In this document: positions 9,830 to 18,210 of the stretch, one piece after another
Layout of the letters: each line of letters starts with the position of its first letter
Numbering within the stretch: position 1 is the first letter of the stretch
NCBI RefSeq assembly: GCF_937912035.1
Contig: NZ_CALDPF010000007.1
Location: 62,001 to 126,000, forward strand
Source of the DNA: an uncultured Bacteroides sp.
Lineage (GTDB): Bacteria; Bacteroidota; Bacteroidia; Bacteroidales; Bacteroidaceae
Direction of reading: 5' to 3'
Length of the DNA stretch: 64,000 nucleotides
The notes under the pieces: generated by a model
Databases searched by the model: none
What the model was told of the DNA's origin: nothing
What the model saw: the letters and a program-made list of their open reading frames with translations, nothing else
Made by a program: the position numbers and the translations under genes

Positions 9830-10927
9830 TCACATTTCGGAAGCAGAAACATTATTACGTAAATAATCAGTAGGCAGGACACCTATATATTTTTTAAAAC
9901 TTCTCAAGGCTGTCTCACGGGAACGAAAACCTACACTGAAGAAAGCATCTTGAACATTATCTATTTTTCCGTTTTTTGCCATTTCAACAAATTCAGAGAT
10001 TCGTCTGCGATTAATCATGTCAGAATAGTTTTTATAACCAGCCTCCTGAATGGCCTTGGATAAATAACTCCTGTTCGTATTAAGCATAGACGACAATTCT
10101 ATCAAATTCAAATCAGGATTTCTCCAAATCTGTTGTTCATCCATTAATTTATAAATCTGCTTTACAAGGGAATTAACTGTATCATCCTGAGTAATTAAAT
10201 TATCAATAGTTGGACTTATTGTTTCCACTTTTATCTGTTCTCTAATTTCTTTTGAGACATTAAAGCGAACAAACAACTCATAATATGTAACAGAAGTACA
10301 TAGATATATATTTACCAATAAATGAATTTCACTGACAATCGAACTTCCTGTAAGCATAAACATAATATACAGTGCGCCAATCAGTTGAATCTTTATCGAA
10401 TAGGACAATATCCACCTATGGTAGGCACCACTTCGTGTATAATTATATGGTATATAAAACAACATTACGGTAAAAGGCAAGATGCCCAATAACAGTATGA
10501 CCAATCTCAAAATGACATCAAATTCATCAATATGAAGCAAAAAATCTTCAAAAGACTTTAATTCGCGGCAATAAGGATGTATAATGGAAAGTACAACAAT
10601 TAATGACAAACCAGGTATTAAAACAAAATTCCTGTATTTCTTTTTGAACCAATCGCTGTTTATAACTCTTACAGGATACAGATAAAGCATTATAATAGCT
10701 AAAATACCACCCATAAGGTTATTTACAGGAAGAACAGGATAAACTGATGAACGCAGAAAAAGCTCGTCGGACAACAAACGTAGAAAAAGCAATATCCCAG
10801 CTAAAATCCAAGTAAGAGACAAGTAACGACGTGAAAAATCTCCTTCATACCTACGTAACCACAAATATATTCCACAAAGAAAATAAGCACAAATTGCCCA
10901 GTTTAATATTATATTTAAAATATCCAT
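9830..10927 (-). CDS. Membrane-anchored AraC-type regulator (1)
   Basis: About 365 aa from the ATG at 10927 (MDILNI). An in-frame ATG 48 nt upstream would add MIYVISERFFKCKLIV, which is charged and less likely. The first ~215 residues hold about seven hydrophobic segments; a linker leads to a C-terminal AraC/HTH_18 domain (ELSSMLNTNRSYLSKAI and SVGFRSRETALRSFKKYIGV, then P-T-DYLR). This suggests a one-component regulator with a membrane sensor input and cytoplasmic DNA-binding output. Ligand and target are unknown. It is a paralogue in layout and sequence style of the gene at 11224-12447. A pair of 12-bp direct repeats lies in its upstream region. Confidence 0.8.
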   Translation of the reverse strand: MDILNIILNWAICAYFLCGIYLWLRRYEGDFSRRYLSLTWILAGILLFLRLLSDELFLRSSVYPVLPVNNLMGGILAIIMLYLYPVRVINSDWFKKKYRNFVLIPGLSLIVVLSIIHPYCRELKSFEDFLLHIDEFDVILRLVILLLGILPFTVMLFYIPYNYTRSGAYHRWILSYSIKIQLIGALYIMFMLTGSSIVSEIHLLVNIYLCTSVTYYELFVRFNVSKEIREQIKVETISPTIDNLITQDDTVNSLVKQIYKLMDEQQIWRNPDLNLIELSSMLNTNRSYLSKAIQEAGYKNYSDMINRRRISEFVEMAKNGKIDNVQDAFFSVGFRSRETALRSFKKYIGVLPTDYLRNNVSASEM

Positions 10928-11113
10928 AACTATTAATTTACACTTAAAAAAACGTTCACTTATTACATAAATCAATTACATAAAAGAGTACAAAAATTTT
11001 TTACCAATTGACTTAATACTGCCTTTCTGTTTATGAATTTGAGTGACAAAAATAATAATACAAAGTTCAGAAAATACACAAAAAAATGATTTGCCATTTA
11101 TTAAATTTAATTT

Positions 11114-11147
11114 GCAAATGATAAATAACAAATCAGCAAATGATAAA
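11114..11147. repeat. Pair of 12-bp direct repeats, 22 bp apart
   Basis: GCAAATGATAAA occurs at 11114-11125 and again at 11136-11147, a start-to-start distance of 22 bp (two helical turns). This is the usual arrangement of AraC-family operator half-sites. It lies about 190 bp upstream of the ATG of AraC-type gene 1, in the 296-bp AT-rich gap between the two regulators. The rest of that gap has no gene I can support. Confidence 0.5.
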
Positions 11148-11223
11148 CAGAGAATATACAATTTGTAAAAAAAGACTTTACAACGATGTAAACTAGATAA
11201 TTACGAAGTCATGGATATGACTA

Positions 11224-12447
11224 TCATGCTTCTGTCTGTTTACGATAGCGGTTTGGAGTAAGCCCATCATGGCTTTGTACGAATGTACGATTGAATACTG
11301 AAGGAGATGAGAATCCACAAAGTTCACCTACTTGCCCAACAGGAATGTCCTTGCGATTTAAAAGCATCCATTCTGCCTCTTTAATTCGGTAACTGCGAAC
11401 CACGTCACTAAAGCTGCTCCCGAAACCTTCATTGAAAACGCGTGAAAGATAAGTTCGGTTCAAAGGTAATATTTCCGTTACATCCATAAGTTTAAAGTTC
11501 GGATTCAGATATGGCTTTTTATTTACCATCCATTTGGCTATCTCTTCTTGGTAGAATGGTAATTTGTTGAGAAATGTACATTCGTTTGAATCAATATCAA
11601 TAAAACAGGTATTGCCTTGAAACAGTTGTTCTTCTTTAAGCTCAGCCGTTCTGCATGCTTCTGCTTCATCCATGGTATCACTGAAAAAATCATTACTATA
11701 AGGATTATCCTGAAAAAGTCCATTATAAAGTGTATAGCAGAAGAAACATTGTACTGTGATATTATGTATAATAAATGTGTATGTGCTTCCATTAAAAAGT
11801 ACAAGAAAATAGGCAACACCTATCAAAACAACCCCTATACCGTATTGTCGTAACCACGAAATATTTAAGTTTTCATCGTTAGAATAATTGTTACGGCACC
11901 ATTGTTGATATAGTTTTTTATAATGCCAGGTGAGACGAAAAAGGAATGCAAGATAAACTACAATGGAAAAACACATAAAAAGACGATACCAAACATTAAA
12001 CTCTCCTATATGTATCATTAGCTGTTCCATTGTATGTAGTGCGAGAGGTTTCTCACCAAGAAAGAACAAAACTATATAATAAAACATTGTTACTGATAGA
12101 TAAGGGAGTAATAAGAGAAACGTACGTTTCAAGCTAAGCCACCCTGGACGTATAACTTCAATGGGATAGAGCAATAACACTATAAGATAAAAATTGCCGC
12201 TTATCAATACTATTACATTCGCTACATCAATTTGAGTAAAGTTCAAATCAGGATTCTGCATAAGCATTCCTATAAGACGTACTACATAAAAAAGCCCCCA
12301 TGTCATCATTATGCCTGCAAGTATACGACGCGAACGATTGTCACGTGAACGTAAAAAGAGAAGCGATGAACCACCAATGCATATAACGGATATCATAGTA
12401 ATCAATATTGGCAATATTTGAGTATAATCAGGCATAATGTGTAACAT
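11224..12447 (-). CDS. Membrane-anchored AraC-type regulator (2)
   Basis: 407 aa as read from 12447; the next ATG, 12 nt in (MPDYTQIL), is an equally good start. Residues 1-250 contain about seven hydrophobic segments of the same plan as its neighbour, including the shared YPIEVIRPGW motif (YPVRVINSDW in the other). The C-terminal ~100 residues are an AraC HTH domain (EILPLNRTYLSRVFNEGFG, CGFSSPSVFNRTF, LTPNRYR). It is probably a membrane-integrated one-component regulator. The -7 element TAACTTTG (minus strand, 12471-12464) lies just upstream, with no clear -33. Downstream of the purine permease terminator, so it is likely transcribed separately. Confidence 0.8.
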   Translation of the reverse strand: MLHIMPDYTQILPILITMISVICIGGSSLLFLRSRDNRSRRILAGIMMTWGLFYVVRLIGMLMQNPDLNFTQIDVANVIVLISGNFYLIVLLLYPIEVIRPGWLSLKRTFLLLLPYLSVTMFYYIVLFFLGEKPLALHTMEQLMIHIGEFNVWYRLFMCFSIVVYLAFLFRLTWHYKKLYQQWCRNNYSNDENLNISWLRQYGIGVVLIGVAYFLVLFNGSTYTFIIHNITVQCFFCYTLYNGLFQDNPYSNDFFSDTMDEAEACRTAELKEEQLFQGNTCFIDIDSNECTFLNKLPFYQEEIAKWMVNKKPYLNPNFKLMDVTEILPLNRTYLSRVFNEGFGSSFSDVVRSYRIKEAEWMLLNRKDIPVGQVGELCGFSSPSVFNRTFVQSHDGLTPNRYRKQTEA

Positions 12448-12538
12448 TTTATAAATAACAGAACAAAGTTAATAAAAACTCAATTAAAAAAGCACCAATA
12501 TTTTTCCAATTGTAAAGCTATTTACATATATCAAAAAA

Positions 12539-12559
12539 GGCGATGGAGGTTCCATCGCC
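12539..12559 (-). terminator. Intrinsic terminator after the AzgA/PbuG-type permease
   Basis: Perfect 9-bp stem GGCGATGGA (12539-12547) / TCCATCGCC (12551-12559) with a 3-nt loop, flanked by A6 on the left and T5 on the right. On the minus strand the hairpin is followed by TTTTTT, just after the permease stop. Confidence 0.85.
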
Positions 12560-12588
12560 TTTTTATTAATATATGAATTATGTAAACT

Positions 12589-13875
12589 TTATACAAAGAA
12601 TTTCAGTACGAATATTGCAGCCAGTATATACATACCGATTGTAAGTTTCTTATACTTGCCAGTAAGCAGATTGATAAGAACATAGCTTATCATACCAAGT
12701 ACGATACCGTCTGAAATACTGTAGGCAAGAGGCATGAAGATGATACAGATAAATGCAGGTATAGCTTCAGAATAATCAGCAAAACTGACTTTAAGTACTG
12801 AAGACATCATCATCAGACCTACAAGAATCAGTACTGGTGCAGTAGCAGCTCCCGGAACAGAAAGGAAGAAAGGAGCGAAGAACAATGAAAGCAGGAAGCA
12901 GACTGCTGTTACAAATGAAGTAAGACCGCTTCTACCGCCTTCACCTACTCCTGAAGCACTTTCCACGAACGTAGTGATAGTACTTGTTCCGAGCATTGCA
13001 CCGGCAGTAGTACCAATTGCATCTACCATGAAAGCCTGTTTCAGATGAGGAATCTTACCGTTCTTATCCATCATTCCAACCTTTGTAGTAACACCGACCA
13101 ATGTTCCGATAGTATCAAACATATCCACAAACAGGAATGTGAATACCACTACAATCATTTCCTTTGTGAATATATTGTGCCATTCAAATTGCCAGAAGAT
13201 AGGTTCTATTGATGGAGGTGTACTGAAGATACCATCAAACTTTGTGATACCCATAGGAATACCGATAAGTGTAGTAATAAGGATACCGAAAAGCAAAGCA
13301 CCTCTTACTCCCTTAACCAAAAGAAGTGAAGTAACCACCAGACCTATCATTCCAAGCAAAGCTGTACCTGAAGTGATATTTCCCATACTGATAAGCGTAG
13401 CATCGTTGTTTACGATGATTCCTGCATTCTGCAATCCGATGAAAGATATGAACAGACCAATACCGGCACCTATTGCATTCTTAAGTGTGACTGGTATCGC
13501 GTCAACAATCTTCTCGCGCAAGTTTGTAACTGTCAATAATATGAAGATAAGACCTTCAATCAATACCGCAGTCAAGGCAAACTGCCACGTATATCCCATA
13601 GTGAGACATACTGTATAGGCAAAGAAAGCGTTAAGTCCCATACCCGGAGCAAGCCCGAAAGGCAACTTGGCATAAAAAGCCATCAGCAGTGTGGCAAAGG
13701 CAGAAGCTATTACTGTTGTTGTAAACAAAGCTCCCTTGTCCATTCCTGTAGCACTGAGGATGTTTGGGTTTACGGCAAGGATATATGCCATTGTAAGGAA
13801 GGTAGTGATACCTGCCAATACCTCTGTACGTACACGAGTGACGTTTTTATCGAATCCGAAAAGTTTTTCTAACAT
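12589..13875 (-). CDS. Purine permease, AzgA/PbuG type (NCS2, hypoxanthine/guanine/adenine)
   Basis: 428 aa, about 12-14 hydrophobic segments, standard length. Hallmarks of the AzgA-like branch: N-terminal TEVLAGITTFLTMAYILAVN, PGMGLNAFFAY, FLFVDMFDTIGTLVG and GTSTITTFVESASGVGEGGR. These proteins take up purine bases with protons across the inner membrane; which base cannot be read here. It starts 24 nt after the stop of the Tsx-like outer-membrane channel gene and shares its promoter, so the pair gives outer- and inner-membrane steps of the same uptake route. The terminator follows directly. Confidence 0.92.
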   Translation of the reverse strand: MLEKLFGFDKNVTRVRTEVLAGITTFLTMAYILAVNPNILSATGMDKGALFTTTVIASAFATLLMAFYAKLPFGLAPGMGLNAFFAYTVCLTMGYTWQFALTAVLIEGLIFILLTVTNLREKIVDAIPVTLKNAIGAGIGLFISFIGLQNAGIIVNNDATLISMGNITSGTALLGMIGLVVTSLLLVKGVRGALLFGILITTLIGIPMGITKFDGIFSTPPSIEPIFWQFEWHNIFTKEMIVVVFTFLFVDMFDTIGTLVGVTTKVGMMDKNGKIPHLKQAFMVDAIGTTAGAMLGTSTITTFVESASGVGEGGRSGLTSFVTAVCFLLSLFFAPFFLSVPGAATAPVLILVGLMMMSSVLKVSFADYSEAIPAFICIIFMPLAYSISDGIVLGMISYVLINLLTGKYKKLTIGMYILAAIFVLKFFV

Positions 13876-13899
13876 ATTGGTTTATTTTTAATTATTGAA

Positions 13900-14631
13900 T
13901 TAGAAAGACCATTTCATTGCAAGAGTTGGCATCCATTTCCAACCGTCCATCACTCCGAAGTTAGAAGAGATTTCCCACTCTGTACCTAAACTAAGATTGA
14001 ACTTATCGGATACACCATCAAATTTATTCAGGTTTACCCAAAACTGTGGCTCTGCGATAAAGATAAAGTCGCGATTCTCAAAAATAGCTCCGTCTTCTCC
14101 TGCACCTGTTATCACTCCATGTTTTTCCTTCCAGAAATCAGCAAATCCACTGAAAGTAAGTTTATCCTTACAGAAATTAATATACCATGTTGCAGTAAGC
14201 TGGAAGTTATGAGGTTTAACATTCTTCTGAATTATCTTATAAGTAGGAGTAAAAGTGAATCCTTTTGAAAAATCAGAACTGTTCCAAGAATAAGTTGCTC
14301 CCAAAAGATATGCATTATTAAACACTGATGAGCTGTTCAATCCACCATTATATTCTACATGTGCAGAGAAAGGTCCTCCCCAGAAATTCAATTCGCGGGC
14401 AATTTCCCAATACGCACCGGTTACACCCTTATTAGTATAGTCCATATCCACGAAGAAGAATGTGCTACCCCATGAATCTGGCTTGAACATTTCTACAGTA
14501 GTAGTGATTTTAGGTCTTGTACTTTGAGAGTCATAAATCATACTACCGAAGTCATAATGCAACTGAATGTTCTGTGCACCCACAATCGCTGTTATCATAC
14601 ATACGATGATTGATAAAAACAGTTTTTTCAT
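13900..14631 (-). CDS. Tsx-like outer-membrane channel (DUF5020-type)
   Basis: 243 aa. It begins with a signal peptide (MKKLFLSIIVCMITAIVGAQ) followed by alternating hydrophobic/polar strands and ends in aromatic W-S-F, as outer-membrane beta-barrels do. The pattern IQLHYDFG, TVEMFKPDSWGSTFFFVDMD, WMPTLAMKW resembles the DUF5020 / nucleoside-specific channel (Tsx) group. It is the first gene of a two-gene unit with the AzgA/PbuG-type permease, which supports a role in nucleoside or base passage across the outer membrane. Ligand is inference only. Confidence 0.75.
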   Translation of the reverse strand: MKKLFLSIIVCMITAIVGAQNIQLHYDFGSMIYDSQSTRPKITTTVEMFKPDSWGSTFFFVDMDYTNKGVTGAYWEIARELNFWGGPFSAHVEYNGGLNSSSVFNNAYLLGATYSWNSSDFSKGFTFTPTYKIIQKNVKPHNFQLTATWYINFCKDKLTFSGFADFWKEKHGVITGAGEDGAIFENRDFIFIAEPQFWVNLNKFDGVSDKFNLSLGTEWEISSNFGVMDGWKWMPTLAMKWSF

Positions 14632-14672
14632 TGTCTTTTTTAGTTTTTAATAATAGTTATAAATACGAGCTG

Positions 14673-14703
14673 CAAAATTAATGAAAAGTTAGCATATCAC
14701 AAA
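14673..14703 (-). promoter_or_regulatory. Promoter of the Tsx-like channel and purine permease unit
   Basis: On the minus strand TTTG (14703-14700), 19 nt, TAATTTTG (14680-14673), consensus in both boxes and spacing. Leader of about 35 nt. It lies back to back with the promoter of the plus-strand GH29-like gene. Confidence 0.65.
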
Positions 14704-14712
14704 AGAAGTGAT

Positions 14713-14720
14713 TATCTTTG
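14713..14720 (+). promoter_or_regulatory. -7 element for the GH29-like gene
   Basis: TATCTTTG lies 25 nt upstream of the ATG at 14745. No clear TTTG at the -33 position. It places the start of transcription near 14727, so the start codon has to be 14745 and not the upstream in-frame TTG at 14718. Confidence 0.5.
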
Positions 14721-14744
14721 CTCATCATTATATCACTATATATT

Positions 14745-16706
14745 ATGAAGATACGTATTTTATCCATATTTTCTTTACTGTTAATATACATAAACTGTGT
14801 TTCGGCACAAGTTTCGGATTCTACATCAAAAAAATGGCAAGACAACAAGCTGGCTGTCAGGATTGTATTCCCAATGCAGAAAGATTCGAAAGGGAATTCT
14901 ATAGATGGTATTTTCAATTATACTAGCTTCAATGCCGACTCTATCGTTTCACTGGCAGTAAAATCCGGAATACGTACCATAATTGCACCTGCAAAAACAG
15001 GCAACGCCTATCTGTTCAATACTGAGACATACACCGGAAAAATAGAAAAGGATATCATAAAAGAACTGAGCGAAGCATGCAGTGAAAACAAAATAAATTT
15101 TGGGATCTACTTTCCAGTCAAAGAAAAATTCAATTACAAAGAAAATCACCATTCAAACAATCTTGACAAAACCATAAAAAAACAAATAACCGAACTGCTC
15201 ACCAAGTACGGAAAGATTTCGGAAATAAGTTTCGACATGAACCCCAAGACTCCGGAAGAGAGTAAAGAACTGTATGCGCTAGTGCACAAACTCCAGCCTG
15301 AATGTATGGTTAGTAATGATGCGGGAAACGGTCAATACGATTTTTGCAACATACTGAAATTTCATTTCGGAAAAGAAATACTTGAATGTTGCTGGCGATA
15401 TGATTCATCTCTGTCATCATCACCTGCAGCCATCGAAATAGACAATGCGGAATCGGACGCAAAAAAAATTATAAGTCAAATGGCTGAGGCTGTATCGTTG
15501 GGTGGAGGTTTCATGTTTAAGATCCACCTGGAAAACAACGGAAAAATCAATGAATACGATAAAGAAATAATGAACAACATTGGATTTTGGTTAAAAGAAA
15601 ACGGCCAGGCGATATACAATACCCTACACACTCCTTTAGTGGAAGATTTCGAATGGGGAAGCATCACAAGAAAAGACAACATACTGTATCTGATACTGTC
15701 GGGCAAATACCCTAAAGACGGAAGGATTGAAATGTATATGCCCGAATATGAACTGGAAAAAGCGGACGGTAAGCTTGCCACGTGCATACAGAAGAACGGA
15801 GTCATCGACATAGCAATACCCGCATCAGCATATAAAGGAAAGAGTATAAACGTATTGACATTAAAATTCAAACAGAACATAGGCGAACATAAGCCGGAAC
15901 CAATCAGAGCCATAACTCTGAAACAAAGTAACGCAACACCACATTACAGCATTTCAGGTTTCGACTTTGGAAGTACATACAAAAGCACCGTAAAATACTC
16001 ATGGTATTTCGAGCAGCTGATGCTGAAACAGCTGGAACTGCTGTATACAGAAAATGAGAAAGGAAAAAATCTGGAAATAGAACTGGACGGAGAAATACAT
16101 AATGTGACACTAGACAGCGGTAAGGCATCATCGCTTCAAGTGGCAGAAGGTACCGTATGGGGTAAACAATACATCTGTGGTCCGGAAGAGATAATATTCC
16201 ATTCATCGAAAGACATAAAAACAAACTTTGAAAATCCTCCGCTCAAGAACAATAGCTGGAAGGAGGTTCATATAGGCAGACATACGCTTGATGCCGATCA
16301 TAATGCGACTTACTACATCATGCAAAACATAGAATCGCCAAGGGCGCAAAACATCATTATTGATGCAGGAGCAGGAAACGGCATCGAGATTTACCTGAAC
16401 GGCAAATCAATAATGAAGCACCTGAATCCTTACGGATGCGATTTCAAGACAGAAAAAGTGTTACTTCCATTACGGAAAGGAAACAACCAGATTGTGATGA
16501 GAATATACAGCAGGATTGGCAAGAATATAAGCTACATACTGTGCCAGTCGCAAGATCAGACCATCTACAAACAGGACCTGACACTGCCGGAAATGAGCAA
16601 AAAGAAAAACCACAAACTTACCGTACGACAAACAGGACTCCCTTCCGAAAATGACGATACGGAACTTTCAAATCTGCGCATAAGACTCAGAAGAATTGCA
16701 TTATAA
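14745..16706 (+). CDS. Secreted GH29 (alpha-L-fucosidase)-like protein, divergent
   Basis: 653 aa from ATG 14745 (MKIRILSIFSLLL, signal peptide to about residue 21). The N-terminal ~300 residues follow the GH29 plan: FGIYF (119-123) where fucosidases have FGxYYS, then ITELLTKYGKISEISFD (148-164), matching the LLTxYGxIdxiWFD stretch that ends in the nucleophile, here D164, and then FMFKIH and IGFWLKENGQAIYNT, matching the end of the catalytic domain. The upstream WHxxR/KHHDGF regions of true fucosidases are not evident. The ~350 C-terminal residues look like beta-sandwich modules of unknown type. It may be an altered-specificity or inactive family member. It is divergent from the purine operon and 27 nt upstream of serB. 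Confidence 0.65.
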   Translation: MKIRILSIFSLLLIYINCVSAQVSDSTSKKWQDNKLAVRIVFPMQKDSKGNSIDGIFNYTSFNADSIVSLAVKSGIRTIIAPAKTGNAYLFNTETYTGKIEKDIIKELSEACSENKINFGIYFPVKEKFNYKENHHSNNLDKTIKKQITELLTKYGKISEISFDMNPKTPEESKELYALVHKLQPECMVSNDAGNGQYDFCNILKFHFGKEILECCWRYDSSLSSSPAAIEIDNAESDAKKIISQMAEAVSLGGGFMFKIHLENNGKINEYDKEIMNNIGFWLKENGQAIYNTLHTPLVEDFEWGSITRKDNILYLILSGKYPKDGRIEMYMPEYELEKADGKLATCIQKNGVIDIAIPASAYKGKSINVLTLKFKQNIGEHKPEPIRAITLKQSNATPHYSISGFDFGSTYKSTVKYSWYFEQLMLKQLELLYTENEKGKNLEIELDGEIHNVTLDSGKASSLQVAEGTVWGKQYICGPEEIIFHSSKDIKTNFENPPLKNNSWKEVHIGRHTLDADHNATYYIMQNIESPRAQNIIIDAGAGNGIEIYLNGKSIMKHLNPYGCDFKTEKVLLPLRKGNNQIVMRIYSRIGKNISYILCQSQDQTIYKQDLTLPEMSKKKNHKLTVRQTGLPSENDDTELSNLRIRLRRIAL

Positions 16707-16733
16707 AAAAGAAATACATATTGCCAAAACATT

Positions 16734-17960
16734 ATGAACACAGAGCTGACACTTATAAGAATAACAGGCATCGACCGTCCTGGGCTTACAGCCTCAGTAA
16801 CGGAAATATTATCAAAATATGATGTAACAATACTTGATATAGGTCAGGCAGACATACACCAGACACTATCATTAGGCATACTGTTCAAAAGCAAGGAGAC
16901 GGAATCGGGGAATATAATGAAGGAACTCCTGTTCAAAGCATCGGAACTTGGTGTGAACATACGATTCTATCCTGTATCTGTAGAGGAGTACGAAAACTGG
17001 GTATCCATGCAGGGAAAAAACAGATATATAATCACTATATTGGGCAGAAGACTGACGGCGAAACAAATTTCTGCAGCAACAAAGATTATAGCGGAACAGG
17101 GACTGAACATAGATTCCATAAAACGTCTCACCGGACGTGTGCCACTTGACGAAGAGAAAGCAAGCGTGAGGTCGTGCATAGAGTTTTCCGTGAGAGGAAA
17201 CCCGAAGAACAGAGTAGAAATGCAGCGCAGCCTGATGAAACTGAGCAGCGAGATGGGAATGGACTTCTCATTGCAGCTTGACAATATGTATCGCCGTATG
17301 CGAAGACTGATTTGCTTCGATATGGATTCCACACTGATACAGACCGAATGTATAGACGAATTGGCGGAACGTGCCGGTGTGGGCGAACAGGTAAAAGCCA
17401 TAACTGAACGTGCTATGCGCGGTGAAATAGATTTCAAGGAAAGTTTTACGGAGAGAGTGGCACTGCTGAAAGGATTGGACGAAAGCGTGATGAAAGAAAT
17501 AGCCGAGAACCTGCCTATCACAGAAGGTGTGGAAAGACTTATGTTCGTACTGAAACATTACGGCTACAAGATTGCGATACTTTCAGGAGGTTTCACTTAC
17601 TTCGGTGAATATCTGAAACAGAAATTCGGAATAGACTATGTATATGCCAACGAACTAGAAATTGAGGACGGAAAACTAACCGGAAGATATGTGGGTGAGA
17701 TTGTTGACGGAAAACGAAAAGCCGAACTTCTCAGACTGCTGGCACAAGTAGAGAAAGTTGACATTGCACAGACCATAGCCGTAGGCGACGGAGCAAATGA
17801 CCTTCCTATGCTTTCTACTGCCGGACTTGGCATAGCATTCCATGCCAAACCTAAGGTAGTGGAAAATGCCGAACAATCTATCAATACCATTGGACTTGAC
17901 GGTGTATTATACTTTCTTGGATTCAAGGATTCTTATCTTGATGAGAAAGGAAAACTGTAA
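16734..17960 (+). CDS. serB: Phosphoserine phosphatase with N-terminal ACT domains
   Basis: 408 aa. Residues 1-175 form two ACT-like domains (LTLIRITGIDRPGLTASV and RYIITILGRRLTAKQIS), which in SerB relatives bind serine or other amino acids. The HAD phosphatase domain begins at about 190 with DMDST (D196 nucleophile, D198), then LSGGFTYF (motif II) and GDGANDLPML (motif IV). Reaction: O-phosphoserine to serine plus phosphate, last step of serine synthesis, cytoplasmic. Full length for the long SerB form of Bacteroidetes. It is 27 nt after the GH29-like gene, so they may share a transcript despite unrelated roles, and it is followed by its own terminator. Confidence 0.93.
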   Translation: MNTELTLIRITGIDRPGLTASVTEILSKYDVTILDIGQADIHQTLSLGILFKSKETESGNIMKELLFKASELGVNIRFYPVSVEEYENWVSMQGKNRYIITILGRRLTAKQISAATKIIAEQGLNIDSIKRLTGRVPLDEEKASVRSCIEFSVRGNPKNRVEMQRSLMKLSSEMGMDFSLQLDNMYRRMRRLICFDMDSTLIQTECIDELAERAGVGEQVKAITERAMRGEIDFKESFTERVALLKGLDESVMKEIAENLPITEGVERLMFVLKHYGYKIAILSGGFTYFGEYLKQKFGIDYVYANELEIEDGKLTGRYVGEIVDGKRKAELLRLLAQVEKVDIAQTIAVGDGANDLPMLSTAGLGIAFHAKPKVVENAEQSINTIGLDGVLYFLGFKDSYLDEKGKL

Positions 17961-17987
17961 ATCACTCATACATCAACAGGATATAAC

Positions 17988-18040
17988 AAAAGCTCTCATT
18001 AGTGAGGATATACTGTATAACCCCACAATGAGAGCTTTTT
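17988..18040 (+). terminator. Intrinsic terminator after serB
   Basis: AAAAGCTCTCATT (17988-18000) pairs with AATGAGAGCTTTT, ending in a T5 run (18027-18040). Stem of 13 bp, 26-nt interior. Confidence 0.85.
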
Positions 18041-18048
18041 AATTTAGC

Positions 18049-18132
18049 GTAACACGCTCGTGTAACGCGTGTAACACTTCCGTGTAACGATCGTGACACG
18101 AACGTGTTACGGGTGTGACACGAACGTGTTAC
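18049..18132. repeat. Array of four 18-nt near-palindromes, period 22 bp
   Basis: Four units GTAACACGCTCGTGTAAC (18049-18066), GTAACACTTCCGTGTAAC (18071-18088), GTGACACGAACGTGTTAC (18093-18110) and the same again (18115-18132) are separated by 4-nt spacers gcgt, gatc and gggt. Each unit is an inverted repeat of arms about 8 nt. Units 3 and 4 are nearly the reverse complements of 1 and 2, so the block is also symmetric about the central GATC. It lies between the terminators of two convergent genes. No known repeat name can be assigned by eye. Confidence 0.85.
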
Positions 18133-18154
18133 GGTATCTATGTCAATAAAAAAA

Positions 18155-18189
18155 GCGATGACCGCCCCATGAAATGAAACAGTCATCGC
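18155..18189 (-). terminator. Intrinsic terminator after the NAT-family permease
   Basis: GCGATGAC (18155-18162) pairs with GTCATCGC (18182-18189); on the minus strand it is followed directly by a T7 run (18154-18148). Confidence 0.8.
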
Positions 18190-18210
18190 CATTATGTTTC
18201 TCAGATAATC

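Noticed and set aside
10976..11161. 61-codon minus-strand frame between the two AraC-type genes
   Set aside because: Low-complexity AT-rich frame that contains the upstream repeats; no promoter or family resemblance.
18049..18132. CRISPR array
   Set aside because: Spacers are only 4 nt and the units are palindromic throughout, so it is not a repeat-spacer array; no cas genes are present.
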